Below are positions 36,777 to 44,821 of a DNA stretch of 64,000 bases, one piece after another. Position 1 is the stretch's first letter, and the number at the start of each line of letters is the position of its first letter. The DNA lies in the NCBI RefSeq assembly GCF_030813115.1, contig NZ_JAUSTY010000009.1, forward strand, positions 113,440-177,439, written 5' to 3'. Position numbers and translations under genes: made by a program. Under the pieces are notes generated by a model. The model did not search any database. It was not told the DNA's origin and saw only the letters and a program-made list of their open reading frames with translations. The DNA comes from Bacillus horti. Its GTDB lineage: Bacteria; Bacillota; Bacilli; Caldalkalibacillales; JCM-10596.

Positions 36777-37145
36777 ATGATAAAGCTTTTTGTTATTCTA
36801 GGTAGTATAAATGCGCTTTTAGCTGTAGCTTTTGGTGCTTTTGGTTCACATGGTCTAAAAGGGAAGCTTTCAGCGGACATGCTAAGTATCTATGAGACTG
36901 GTGTACAGTATCATATGTACCATGCTATAGGGCTAGTATTAATTGGTATTTTAGCTCAGTGGGCGGTTCCAAGTACTCTTCATTGGGCAGGCTGGCTCAT
37001 GTTCTTTGGAATTATCTTTTTCTCCGGTAGCTTATATATTTTGAGTATTACAGGAGTAAAAATTTTAGGAGCGATTACTCCAATCGGTGGAGTGCTATTT
37101 CTAATTAGCTGGGTGCTTGTTGCAATTGCTGCAATTAAAGCATAA
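36777..37145 (+). CDS. DUF423 small membrane protein (YwdK-like)
   Basis: 122 residues with AAAGGAGGAC 8 nt before the ATG. About four membrane helices. The conserved N-terminus GSINALLAVAFGAFGSHGLK and MYHAIGLVLIGIL identify DUF423, a widespread family of inner-membrane proteins with no established function. Length typical. The next 260 bp before the M20 gene hold only AT-rich sequence and an imperfect stem. Confidence 0.85.
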   Translation: MIKLFVILGSINALLAVAFGAFGSHGLKGKLSADMLSIYETGVQYHMYHAIGLVLIGILAQWAVPSTLHWAGWLMFFGIIFFSGSLYILSITGVKILGAITPIGGVLFLISWVLVAIAAIKA

Positions 37146-37407
37146 GGTTTAGGGGTGATGGTAAGGGTGCGTGTCAAAAAGAAAATGGTATAAGCATCAA
37201 TTTCGAGGGTTTTCTCGTCTTTGAACTGTCTCTATGGTTGTAAGCTGATAGGACGGTCTAAGGGAGGACAGCCCTTTTTATTCCTTTATTTCTGCTTATT
37301 GTATATTCTTAACTATTTGAATTTAATGATAAAGCAATCTCCAAAACATGATATAATATTTAGAAATACGAATCTTTTTGATTACTTATCTTGAGGAGGT
37401 TGTGACC

Positions 37408-38619
37408 ATGTTAGATCAGCTTTATTCTCGCTTGGAAGAAATTTATCCTGAAATGGTGGATTTTCGTAGAGATTTGCACATGTACCCTGAATTATCTTTT
37501 ACAGAGGTGGACACACCAAATAAAATTGCAAGTTATTTAACAGCGCTTGGCTTAGAGGTTAAAACAGGAGTAGGTGGGCGTGGAGTCGTTGGTTATCTTA
37601 AGGGAGGCAAGCCTGGTAAAACGGTTGCTTTACGTGCAGATTTTGATGCTTTACCTATTCAGGATGAAAAGGATGTTCCCTATAAATCAAAGGTTCCAGG
37701 AGTTATGCACGCCTGTGGTCATGATATTCATACCGCTGCCTTATTAGGGGTGGCAAAGGTATTAAGTGAGCATAGAGAATCAATTGAAGGAAATGTAGTG
37801 TTTATCCATCAATTTGCTGAGGAGCTTGCTCCAGGGGGAGCGAAGCCAATGATAGAGGATGGCTGTCTTGAAGGGGTAGATGTAATCTATGGTGCACACG
37901 TATGGTCTGCCTGCCCTGTGGGAGAAGTAGAGGTAAAAGAGGGCTTTACGATGGCGGCCTCAGATGCTTTTGATATAGATATTCAAGGTAAGGGTGGACA
38001 TGGAGCAACCCCTCATTTAACAGTTGATTCTATTGTTGTCGCTAGTCAACTTGTTTTAAACATCCAGCAAATTGTTAGCAGAAAAGTGGACCCGCTAAAG
38101 CCGGCAGTTGTTACAGTAGGGTCGCTTAATAGTGGGATTGCATTTAATGTTATTCCTGATAAGGCTAAGCTGACTGGAACGGTAAGAACATTTGATGATG
38201 ATGTACGTGACCTAATTGAAAAGGAGCTTGAGCACATTACAAAGAAGACCTGTGAGCAAGCGGGGGCATCCGCTGATTTCACTTACAAGCGTGGATATCC
38301 AGCTGTGTGGAATCATCCAGAGGAAACGGATCGTGTTGAGCGACTAGCACAGTCTATCGTTGGAGAGAAGAATGTACGACGTAGAACGGCGATTATGGGT
38401 GGAGAAGATTTTGCTTACTATTTGCAGCATGTTCCAGGAACCTTCTTCTTTGTTGGGGGAGGTAATGCTGAAATTGACGCTGTTTATCCGCATCATCACC
38501 CCATGTTTAATGTGGATGAGAAATCAATGCTTGTTACGGGGAAGTGCTTTTTAGCTAGTGTATTCGATTATCTTGCTAGTACTAATACGATAAGTGAACA
38601 GGCTGTCATTGAAAGATAA
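37408..38619 (+). CDS. M20-family amidohydrolase (aminoacylase/hippurate hydrolase type)
   Basis: 403 residues from ATG 37408, with GAGGAGGT 7 nt upstream; in-frame ATG 37378 lies before the RBS. M20D motifs: MHACGHDIHTAALLGVAK (metal-binding Cys and His), FIHQFAEELAPGGAKPMI (Glu pair), GKGGHGATPH in the dimerisation domain, and GGEDFAYYLQHVPGTFFF. It removes N-acyl groups from amino acids or small amides in the cytoplasm; exact substrate unknown. The Bacillus counterparts include YtnL/YhaA-like proteins. Confidence 0.85.
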   Translation: MLDQLYSRLEEIYPEMVDFRRDLHMYPELSFTEVDTPNKIASYLTALGLEVKTGVGGRGVVGYLKGGKPGKTVALRADFDALPIQDEKDVPYKSKVPGVMHACGHDIHTAALLGVAKVLSEHRESIEGNVVFIHQFAEELAPGGAKPMIEDGCLEGVDVIYGAHVWSACPVGEVEVKEGFTMAASDAFDIDIQGKGGHGATPHLTVDSIVVASQLVLNIQQIVSRKVDPLKPAVVTVGSLNSGIAFNVIPDKAKLTGTVRTFDDDVRDLIEKELEHITKKTCEQAGASADFTYKRGYPAVWNHPEETDRVERLAQSIVGEKNVRRRTAIMGGEDFAYYLQHVPGTFFFVGGGNAEIDAVYPHHHPMFNVDEKSMLVTGKCFLASVFDYLASTNTISEQAVIER

Positions 38620-38697
38620 TGATAGATAAGCTTTACTTTGCGTTTCGATAGAACAAGGGTAAGAGTAGGTACAAGACTTGAATAGGTCGGAGTAAGC

Positions 38698-38729
38698 AAA
38701 GGAATTTCTTATTTTATAGAAATTCCTTT
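38698..38729 (+). terminator. Hairpin after the M20 gene
   Basis: AAAGGAATTTCT (38698-38709) pairs with AGAAATTCCTTT (38718-38729) around an 8-nt loop. The T-run is short (GTTGTG), so termination may be partial. Confidence 0.55.
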
Positions 38730-38807
38730 GTTGTGATAGAACTGTATTTCCTATAAAAGCTATAGATAGACTTATAAAGACAAGAAGAAAAGGATAGGTG
38801 GAGAAAG

Positions 38808-39839
38808 ATGGTAGATTTGCGGAGTGATACGGTAACAAAGCCCACGAAACAGATGAGAGATGCAATGTATCACGCGGAGGTGGGAGACGACGTTTATGGT
38901 GAGGACCCCACAGTTAATCAATTAGAGGTGCTGGCGGCCGAGGTATTGGGGAAAGAAGCGGCTCTTTTTGTCACGAGTGGAACTCAAGGAAATCAAATTG
39001 CCGTATTGACTTACACCCGTCCTAGTGAAGAGATTATCTTAGAGGCTGATTCACATCTCTTTTATTATGAGGGTGGTGCTGTATCAGGGTTGGCGGGAGT
39101 TCAGACCAGAACATTACATGGGAAGAAAGGTCAGATTCCTATTCACGAGCTTGAAGCGGCTATCCGTGGTGTGGATATTCATGTTCCTAAAACATCACTC
39201 ATTTGTTTGGAAAACACACATAACCGAGGAGGAGGAGTTGTTCTACCTCTTTCCTATATGGAACTAGTAGGTGATGTGAGCAAAAGATATGGGATTCCTG
39301 TTCATATGGATGGTGCGAGGCTTTGGAATGCTGCAGTAGCTTTAGGTGTTGAGGTGAGTGAGCTAACAAAGCACACGGACAGTGTACAGGTATGCTTGTC
39401 AAAAGGATTATGTGCTCCTATGGGGTCCATTCTGGCAGGACCAAAGGATTTTATAGATGAGGCAAGGTATTGGAGAAAACGCTTAGGTGGTGGGATGCGA
39501 CAAGCTGGTTTAATGGCAGCGCCGGGAATCATTGCTATAACTGAAATGGTTCAAAGGTTAGAGGAAGATCATAACCGAGCAAAAAGTCTAGCTAAAAAGC
39601 TTACTGAGGTAGAAGGGTTTACGATCCAGCTTGCGGAGGTTGAGACCAATATTATTTTAGTAGATACGAAACAGTCTGGTCTAACAGCTGCAGAGGTTCT
39701 AAGTATTTTAAAGGATAAATATCAAATTCTGGCTAACTCATTTGGTCCATACACGGTAAGACTGATGACCCATCGAGAAATAGAAGAAGAACATGTGTTA
39801 AAGACAATTGAAGCTTTTAAAGGTATTAGGGCTACTTAG
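38808..39839 (+). CDS. Low-specificity L-threonine aldolase
   Basis: 343 residues. Motifs: MVDLRSDTVTKPTKQMRDAM (typical start), VGDDVYGEDPTVNQLE, LFVTSGTQGNQIAV, LENTHNRGGG, VHMDGARLWNA and the PLP Lys in VQVCLSKGLCAPMGS. The enzyme splits L-threonine or allo-threonine to glycine and acetaldehyde. It lies 9 bp before the carbamoylase-like gene, so the two are probably co-transcribed. The gene name varies between species (ltaA/ltaE/gly1), so none is assigned. Confidence 0.9.
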   Translation: MVDLRSDTVTKPTKQMRDAMYHAEVGDDVYGEDPTVNQLEVLAAEVLGKEAALFVTSGTQGNQIAVLTYTRPSEEIILEADSHLFYYEGGAVSGLAGVQTRTLHGKKGQIPIHELEAAIRGVDIHVPKTSLICLENTHNRGGGVVLPLSYMELVGDVSKRYGIPVHMDGARLWNAAVALGVEVSELTKHTDSVQVCLSKGLCAPMGSILAGPKDFIDEARYWRKRLGGGMRQAGLMAAPGIIAITEMVQRLEEDHNRAKSLAKKLTEVEGFTIQLAEVETNIILVDTKQSGLTAAEVLSILKDKYQILANSFGPYTVRLMTHREIEEEHVLKTIEAFKGIRAT

Positions 39840-39848
39840 TAAGGGGGA

Positions 39849-41198
39849 ATGATCTTGTTAACAAGTAAAGACCTAAAACAGCAATTACTGGTAGGGTATG
39901 ATGAAAGCTTGTCCCACTCTGGCATTAATGGTGAGAGACTGGCTCAGCGACTCCATGAATTGGCTCAAATAGGTATGACTCATGAGTATGGCTCAAATCG
40001 AATAGGCTTTTCCACAGAAGAGAGAAAAGCAAAGGACTTCATTAAGAGTTGGATGGTAGAAGCAAACTTAAAGGTAAGGGAAGACGGTGCAGGCAATATT
40101 ATTGGTCGTTTGGAAGGTAGGCTGAAGGATTCAGCAGCTATCCTATCAGGGTCGCATGTAGACAGTGTACCAAACGGAGGTCATTTTGATGGGCCACTAG
40201 GTGTACTTGTAGCTTTAGAGGTTGCCCAAGCGTGGCAAGATCAAGGGTATCTTCCTGAGCTTCCGTATGAGGTAGTTGTTTTTAGTGATGAAGAAGGCTC
40301 ACGCTTTAATGGAGGGTTAACAGGTAGTCAAGCTATGATGGGAGAGCTTGACTTTGATAAGCTCCACACGTTATACGATATTCATGGAGTACCATTCAAG
40401 GAAGTGATGGAGCAAGCAGGTTTAAGGGTAGATAGCTTGAAGCAGGCTAAACGAGATGTATCGGAAATTAAGGCGTTTATAGAGGTACACATTGAGCAAG
40501 GAAAGCTACTGGAAAAAGAGGGACTTACACTCGGTGTAGTGACAGGAATAGCTGGTCCAAGCTGGATGAATGTGACGTTTACAGGGCAAGCCGGACATGC
40601 GGGCAATACGCCAATGACAGATCGAAAAGACGCTTTGGTAGCGGCCGGTCAATTTATTGCTGGATTAAAAGATTTACCTCAAACGGTTTCCTCTACAGCT
40701 GTAGCAACAGTTGGGAAGTTGCAGGTATATCCAAACGGAGTTAATGTGATTCCTGGAGAGGTCCAATTAACAGTAGATATTAGGGATGTTGATTTAGAAG
40801 CAAGAGACGAATTGGTTCAAAGGGTTTTAAGGCTTGGAGAGGGTATCGCTAAACAAGGTAACATATCTTTCTCCGCCTTTGAGACATTGAAGATTGACCC
40901 TGTTCCAATGAATGAGGGTATGCAAAATACTTTACATGCTGCTATACAAGATTTGGCAAAATCTACTCCTATTCTTGCCCCGGCATTAATAGAACAAAGC
41001 AAGGAAACCCCTTTTTCGCTTATTAGCGGAGCAGGGCACGATGCAATGATATTAGGGAAGCATGTCCCGACCGCTATGCTTTTTGTCCGTAGCAAAGAGG
41101 GGATCAGTCATAACCCCCGCGAGTGGACAAGTCTAAATGATTGTATGATAAGTGCGCATGCTTTAAAGGCATGTATAGAAAGAATGATGGTTATTTAA
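39849..41198 (+). CDS. M20-family hydantoinase/carbamoylase-type hydrolase
   Basis: 449 residues from ATG 39849; the RBS AGGGGG is better placed for the in-frame TTG at 39855, so the true start may be two codons later. Motifs: SGSHVDSVPNGGHFDGPLGV (metal site), VVFSDEEGSRFNGGLTGS, FIEVHIEQGKLLE, GQAGHAGNTPM and ISGAGHDAMIL. This is the allantoate amidohydrolase / N-carbamoyl-L-amino-acid hydrolase / ureidoglycolate family. No purine-degradation genes lie near, so a carbamoyl-amino-acid substrate is as likely as allantoate. Confidence 0.85.
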   Translation: MILLTSKDLKQQLLVGYDESLSHSGINGERLAQRLHELAQIGMTHEYGSNRIGFSTEERKAKDFIKSWMVEANLKVREDGAGNIIGRLEGRLKDSAAILSGSHVDSVPNGGHFDGPLGVLVALEVAQAWQDQGYLPELPYEVVVFSDEEGSRFNGGLTGSQAMMGELDFDKLHTLYDIHGVPFKEVMEQAGLRVDSLKQAKRDVSEIKAFIEVHIEQGKLLEKEGLTLGVVTGIAGPSWMNVTFTGQAGHAGNTPMTDRKDALVAAGQFIAGLKDLPQTVSSTAVATVGKLQVYPNGVNVIPGEVQLTVDIRDVDLEARDELVQRVLRLGEGIAKQGNISFSAFETLKIDPVPMNEGMQNTLHAAIQDLAKSTPILAPALIEQSKETPFSLISGAGHDAMILGKHVPTAMLFVRSKEGISHNPREWTSLNDCMISAHALKACIERMMVI

Positions 41199-41238
41199 TT
41201 CTTAATTTGTGATTTCAAACAACATGTAAGTAGACTTA

Positions 41239-41745
41239 TTAAATGATCGCAAAATGTTTTCTTACATCGTTAATATGAATAAGGGAATGACTAGTTTGCA
41301 TAGCACTAATGCAATAGTAACGTGAAGGGTCAAGAATCCTTGATCCTTTTCTTCCATAGACATTACCAACTATGATTCCATTATTTATAAGTTTTTGGCT
41401 AGTTACATCATCTAGTGGGTAATGGCTGAGGCATAATTGGCCATCTAATAGAATATCTTCTTCATAGACCTCATCAAATACCTTTAGGCAGCTTTGCTTT
41501 AGATTTCTTTTATCCGAATGACCAATTCGTAGTATTTTATATCCGTTTAATTCTTTTAAAATTCTCCTATTAAAATTACTTTTCTTATTAAAGACATTTC
41601 CAAGATGGTAGATGATGTCATTAGGCTGTACAATGCTATTCCATAAGTCAATATTTTGAGATGCTTCTTCACTTTCATGGATAGATCGAGATTTATAAAA
41701 GTAGTTTTCCCATCCAGTTTCAGCTACTAGCCATGTGTTAATCAT
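41239..41745 (-). CDS. Degenerate calcineurin-like metallophosphoesterase homologue
   Basis: 168 residues; AAAGGAG lies 7 nt before the ATG. The layout follows small phage/bacterial phosphoesterases (WNSIVQPNDIIYHLG, ILKELNGYKILRIG, LCLSHYPLDD), but the metal ligands are changed. The usual DTHFGH is ETGWEN (Glu9, Gly11, Asn14), HLGD is HLGN (Asn50), GNHD is GHSD, and GHxH is GNVY (Asn128, Tyr130). His108 of SHYP is retained. The enzyme is therefore likely inactive or altered. It lies downstream of the sigma-like gene on the same strand, at the edge of the phage-derived region. It might be a binding or regulatory protein. Confidence 0.6.
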   Translation of the reverse strand: MINTWLVAETGWENYFYKSRSIHESEEASQNIDLWNSIVQPNDIIYHLGNVFNKKSNFNRRILKELNGYKILRIGHSDKRNLKQSCLKVFDEVYEEDILLDGQLCLSHYPLDDVTSQKLINNGIIVGNVYGRKGSRILDPSRYYCISAMQTSHSLIHINDVRKHFAII

Positions 41746-41908
41746 TAGAAATCTCCTTTATTCTATAATATATTGATTTAACCATAAACATTTTTTGAAT
41801 AGTTAATCTTTTTTATATTGACCTATCCCCTAAACAGTTGCAAAAGTAAGATTGAAAGTGTATAATTCAATTAGTAGATTAAATGTATTACACTAGTATC
41901 ACTATGGA

Positions 41909-42445
41909 CTAACAACATAGCTCACGAAGTTTTTGTACTGCTCTTGTTGCACTTGACTTGTTCATTTGGAGTTTTCTTGCGATTTCAGACATCGACATGA
42001 ACATTCCATAAGAGTCGTATAGCATATAGTCAAGAACTTCTTTTTCGCGTTTAGTGAACTTAGACTCATTTCGACTGTAATCAACTTTTAGTTCCACATA
42101 ATCATAGCCAGACTCCTTTATTTGCATGGAAAAATAATCAGAGGTCGAACCAGATTCATCATCTGCCCCGTCACAATAATTTACTAAAGTAGTGACTTGG
42201 TCTATCATTCTGTTCTTTTTTCTATAATAGTCAACTACAGTTCTTCGGATAATAGTTTGGCAGAACGCAGAGAATTTTTCTTGTGGAATCTCTGTTTTTG
42301 TGCGTTTTAAAGCTTTTAATATTTCTAGAATACAATTTTGTTGTACATCTTTTTTGTCTTGCAAACACACCTTTCGTAGTTCATAATTGAAAATTTTATT
42401 AATTGATGAAGATTCTAGCATGTCCATTATTAGATTGCATTTCAT
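41909..42445 (-). CDS. Sigma-70-like factor (phage/ECF-like)
   Basis: 178 residues; AAGGGGA precedes the ATG. Residues about 30-80 resemble sigma region 2 (DVQQNCILEILKALK, FSAFCQTIIRRTVVDYYRKK). Residues about 130-176 form a sigma region 4 HTH (FTKREKEVLDYMLYDSYG, then MSMSEIARKLQMNKSSATR). No region 1 or 3 was seen. It resembles the sigma-like activators of defective prophages such as Xpf of PBSX. Position beside an XRE regulator and upstream of a tail module suggests that it switches on the tail genes (inference). The tail promoter lacks a clear sigma-A motif, which fits. Confidence 0.65.
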   Translation of the reverse strand: MKCNLIMDMLESSSINKIFNYELRKVCLQDKKDVQQNCILEILKALKRTKTEIPQEKFSAFCQTIIRRTVVDYYRKKNRMIDQVTTLVNYCDGADDESGSTSDYFSMQIKESGYDYVELKVDYSRNESKFTKREKEVLDYMLYDSYGMFMSMSEIARKLQMNKSSATRAVQKLRELCC

Positions 42446-42797
42446 CTACATATCCCCTTGATCAACTTTAATTTCAGAAAATTCAGATTATTTTACCGTC
42501 CCCTAGTACCACTTAAAATAAAATTCGTTAAAAATTAGATTTTTATTAAGCGACATTTCCTTCACATAGCGTATACTCATTTCATTTACAGCAACAATAT
42601 ACTCTGCTTCCTATTCGATTTTCTATAGTGATCTAGTTGTATTCGAATTATGTATTCACATCGTTTTAACATTATTTATATATCATTTAAGTGATATAAA
42701 TGGTTGTCATTTGTTCATGTTTTTCCTCCTTTTATAGTTCTTAATATACAAATCGTCTAAAGTAGGCATTAAGTTGCAAAAAAGATTTCATTTTATA

Positions 42798-42811
42798 AGA
42801 ACATATGTTCT
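42798..42811. promoter_or_regulatory. LexA/DinR-box-like palindrome
   Basis: AGAACATATGTTCT is a perfect 14-bp palindrome. The Bacillus SOS box consensus is CGAACRNRYGTTYC, and the core GAAC-ATAT-GTTC matches it fully; only the outer bases differ. A weaker copy is CAAACAAATGTTCC at 43093-43106. It could be bound by LexA or by the neighbouring XRE regulator. Confidence 0.5.
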
Positions 42812-43159
42812 GTTTGATATTAAATTAAAAAGAAGGTAGTCATAATGTTATACATCAAGCTTCTGTAAGTTTATGCTGGAGGCTACCAACTGGCTTAAAT
42901 GCTTTAATATTAATGTACCTTCTTAAGCGTTTGTTCTATAGAAATCTTTTCTATGAAAATAATGCAATAGCTGTAAGATATTAAATAATAACATACAACT
43001 AAAGACCTATATTTCATGAATATTATATCATACTAAAATTGTATTTTAAATACATTTTTAGGGTATTATAAATAGTTTATTTTCTATAAATACAAACAAA
43101 TGTTCCCTTTTATTGATTTAGTATACTCTGTTATTCCATTACAAGTCAACTCAATAATA

Positions 43160-43188
43160 AAAAAAGCCATATTTAAAGGCTTTTTAAT
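43160..43188. terminator. Bidirectional terminator after the XRE gene
   Basis: AAAAAGCC (43161-43168) and GGCTTTTT (43178-43185) form a stem with A- and T-runs on both sides. It ends the minus-strand XRE gene. Confidence 0.7.
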
Positions 43189-43244
43189 GGAATGAATTAT
43201 TTTTTCAGGATAAATCTCTCAATAAGCAAAAAGGTAGAGTAAAT

Positions 43245-43514
43245 TTAATTTTTATTTAAACTGAAAATATTTTCTACCTCGCAGTTAAAGTACTCACATA
43301 TTCTCATGGCAACTGCTAATGAAGGCTGATTTGTTCCCCTTTTTATAGCAACGATTCCTTCTCTACTTATACCACAAAACAAAGCAAGTTCTTCTTCAAC
43401 CTCTCTAATAAGTACTCTATATCCTTCCCTTTCTTTAATAAGCTGAGCTTTTCTCAGATTTAACATCGCAGATAAAGTATTGGTAGTCCGATAAGGTAAG
43501 ATAGTTCGTGGCAT
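43245..43514 (-). CDS. XRE-family HTH regulator
   Basis: 89 residues; AAAGGAG lies about 9 nt before the ATG. The HTH (about 46-84) reads FCGISREGIVAIKRGTNQPS, followed by LAVAMRICEYFNCEVENIFSL, the usual end of Cro/CI-type domains. The N-terminal 28 residues are an unusual extension. No dimerisation or protease-sensor domain is present. In prophages such a protein represses lytic or late genes; here it would be the counterpart of the sigma-like factor. Targets not identified; the palindrome at 42798 is a candidate. Confidence 0.75.
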   Translation of the reverse strand: MPRTILPYRTTNTLSAMLNLRKAQLIKEREGYRVLIREVEEELALFCGISREGIVAIKRGTNQPSLAVAMRICEYFNCEVENIFSLNKN

Positions 43515-43685
43515 TCTTGTATGCTCCTTTCACATTGTTATCTTTTCGAATGATATGCGAGTCTTTCAAGTTTTCAAGATGGTCGGAAATAAATAATTGT
43601 CTAACCTATAATAATATTGAGAAGCTCTCGGGCTCTTTTAATATTCCTTTATATAAGGCTATTAAAACATGAGAACATAACATTT

Positions 43686-43714
43686 TTGACAGGATCGGAT
43701 AGAGTAGGTTAATG
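43686..43714 (+). promoter_or_regulatory. Possible sigma-A promoter for the 43749 gene
   Basis: TTGACA (43686-43691), 17-nt spacer, then TTAATG (43709-43714). The -35 is perfect and the -10 is weak; it lies 35 bp before the start. Confidence 0.4.
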
Positions 43715-43748
43715 GAACTATAAATAATTCGTTAGGAGTGGTTATTTA

Positions 43749-43979
43749 ATGACATACCAACTTACTGAGATTATGAATATTATTGAAAAGTATTGTAACT
43801 ATAGTAGGGTAGCTTATAAATGTCGTGAGGGCATATTGTTAATTAAGAAATACAGAGAGGAAAATCTATACTTGTGCGAGTATTTGTCACTTATAAATGA
43901 TATGGTAGAGCCTGTTATATTTGCTGCTGTAGGTGAAGAAGAACTGTATGAACAAATTGTTGAATATAATTTATATTAA
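43749..43979 (+). CDS. Small hypothetical protein, 76 residues
   Basis: TTAGGAGTGG lies about 9 nt before the ATG. The product MTYQLTEIMNIIEKYCNYSR continues mostly helical and acidic at the end (VGEEELYEQIVEYNLY), with four Cys-free stretches broken by three Cys. No family recognised. It has its own promoter candidate and a terminator downstream at 44023. It lies between the XRE gene and the DUF1360 pair and could be an anti-repressor-sized regulator, but nothing in the sequence proves it. Confidence 0.55.
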   Translation: MTYQLTEIMNIIEKYCNYSRVAYKCREGILLIKKYREENLYLCEYLSLINDMVEPVIFAAVGEEELYEQIVEYNLY

Positions 43980-44022
43980 CAAAATAGGATTATTTATACA
44001 ATAAAATAATTTGCATAAATAA

Positions 44023-44064
44023 AAAAGATAGCTGTTTATTAGGACAAACAGACTATCTTTTTTT
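44023..44064. terminator. Bidirectional terminator between convergent small genes
   Basis: AAAAGATAGCTGTTT pairs with AAACAGACTATCTTTT (one bulged A) between 44023 and 44064, with A- and T-runs on both sides. Confidence 0.8.
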
Positions 44065-44088
44065 GTTAAAACATTGGTATCTAAACAT

Positions 44089-44376
44089 TTACGAGTTTAC
44101 ATACTTGACTAGTGCTTGAGTTAATAAATAAACAAGAAATGATATAAAGCCACTGGTTAGGGCAAAGGCAATTGAAGGTAGAGGATTAAAATTATAATTA
44201 ACCAGAGCTAATATTAGCCCAATCCAAAAGCCATTACAAAATGGGCATTGTAACCAAACTAGCAATAATGGCCACCGAGTAGAGGCTTCATCTCTTAACG
44301 GTTTCAGCAATTTAAAATCAATTAAAAAGAATCTAATTGATAAAGTGAAAAGCAACAGTTCATAAATAGAAGCCAT
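44089..44376 (-). CDS. DUF1360-like membrane protein
   Basis: 95 residues. The start ATG overlaps the stop of the upstream 56-residue gene as TAATG, so the two are translationally coupled. Two or three membrane helices; the conserved motif WLQCPFCNGFWIGL places it near DUF1360, a family frequent in phage genomes and phage-like elements of Bacillales. Function unknown; possibly a membrane or cell-surface accessory of the tail-like element. Confidence 0.6.
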   Translation of the reverse strand: MASIYELLLFTLSIRFFLIDFKLLKPLRDEASTRWPLLLVWLQCPFCNGFWIGLILALVNYNFNPLPSIAFALTSGFISFLVYLLTQALVKYVNS

Positions 44377-44546
44377 TAATTTTTACTACGAAGCTTCAAT
44401 AATTCATCAGCTAACATTTCTGCTTCTGCTCGGCTGATTTTTGCTTCTCCACCAAAATCATCAATGATTTTCACTTCATTTTCTCCAATAATGACATCAG
44501 GGCAACAGCTACCTTGGGTACATAGAGTAAGTTTGATATCTTTCAT
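44376..44546 (-). CDS. Small Cys-containing protein, 56 residues
   Basis: TGGAGGGA lies 5 nt before the ATG. The product starts MKDIKLTLCTQGSCCPDVII and is acidic and helical at the C-terminus (ISRAEAEMLADELLKL). The CxxxxCCP cluster near the N-terminus may bind metal or form disulfides. It is coupled to the DUF1360-like gene by a TAATG overlap. No family recognised with confidence. Confidence 0.6.
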   Translation of the reverse strand: MKDIKLTLCTQGSCCPDVIIGENEVKIIDDFGGEAKISRAEAEMLADELLKLRSKN

Positions 44547-44821
44547 TTTATCCCTCCAAATTTATCTTTTAAAGCTAAATAGATAATCATTTAGCTTTTA
44601 TCACAAGCATTATAAATATAACTTTTGAAAAGCTAACATTAATCTTGTAGTTCCATTTTCTGCTGTTTGTTAAGGATTACTTCTCTATTTCTTATATTAG
44701 TAGACGAGATATTAGAAATCAGGTGTGGTACTGTCAGATCTTTTAAATCTTTAGGATCAGATCAGTACACACATCGATAGTATCTATAGTTGCTTGAACA
44801 AAAATGATAGGAGAGATGTAA

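Larger units (their letters stand above)
42446..43244. other. 800-bp AT-rich control region without genes
   Basis: No frame with a usable RBS was found. It contains a 14-bp palindrome (42798-42811), a weaker similar site (43093-43106), a pair of inverted 9-bp arms AGAAGGTA/TACCTTCTT (42831-42838 and 42916-42924) and a terminator-like stem (43160-43185). It separates the sigma-like and XRE genes, both on the minus strand, and probably holds the promoter of the sigma-like gene. Confidence 0.5.

Noticed and set aside
37200..37290. Possible riboswitch or terminator before the M20 gene
   Set aside because: Only an imperfect stem is visible and no known aptamer core was recognised.
42831..42924. 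Long inverted arms (AGAAGGTA / TACCTTCTT) as a structured RNA
   Set aside because: The arms are short and 77 nt apart, with no promoter, no stable inner stem and no T-run; chance pairing in AT-rich DNA is likely.
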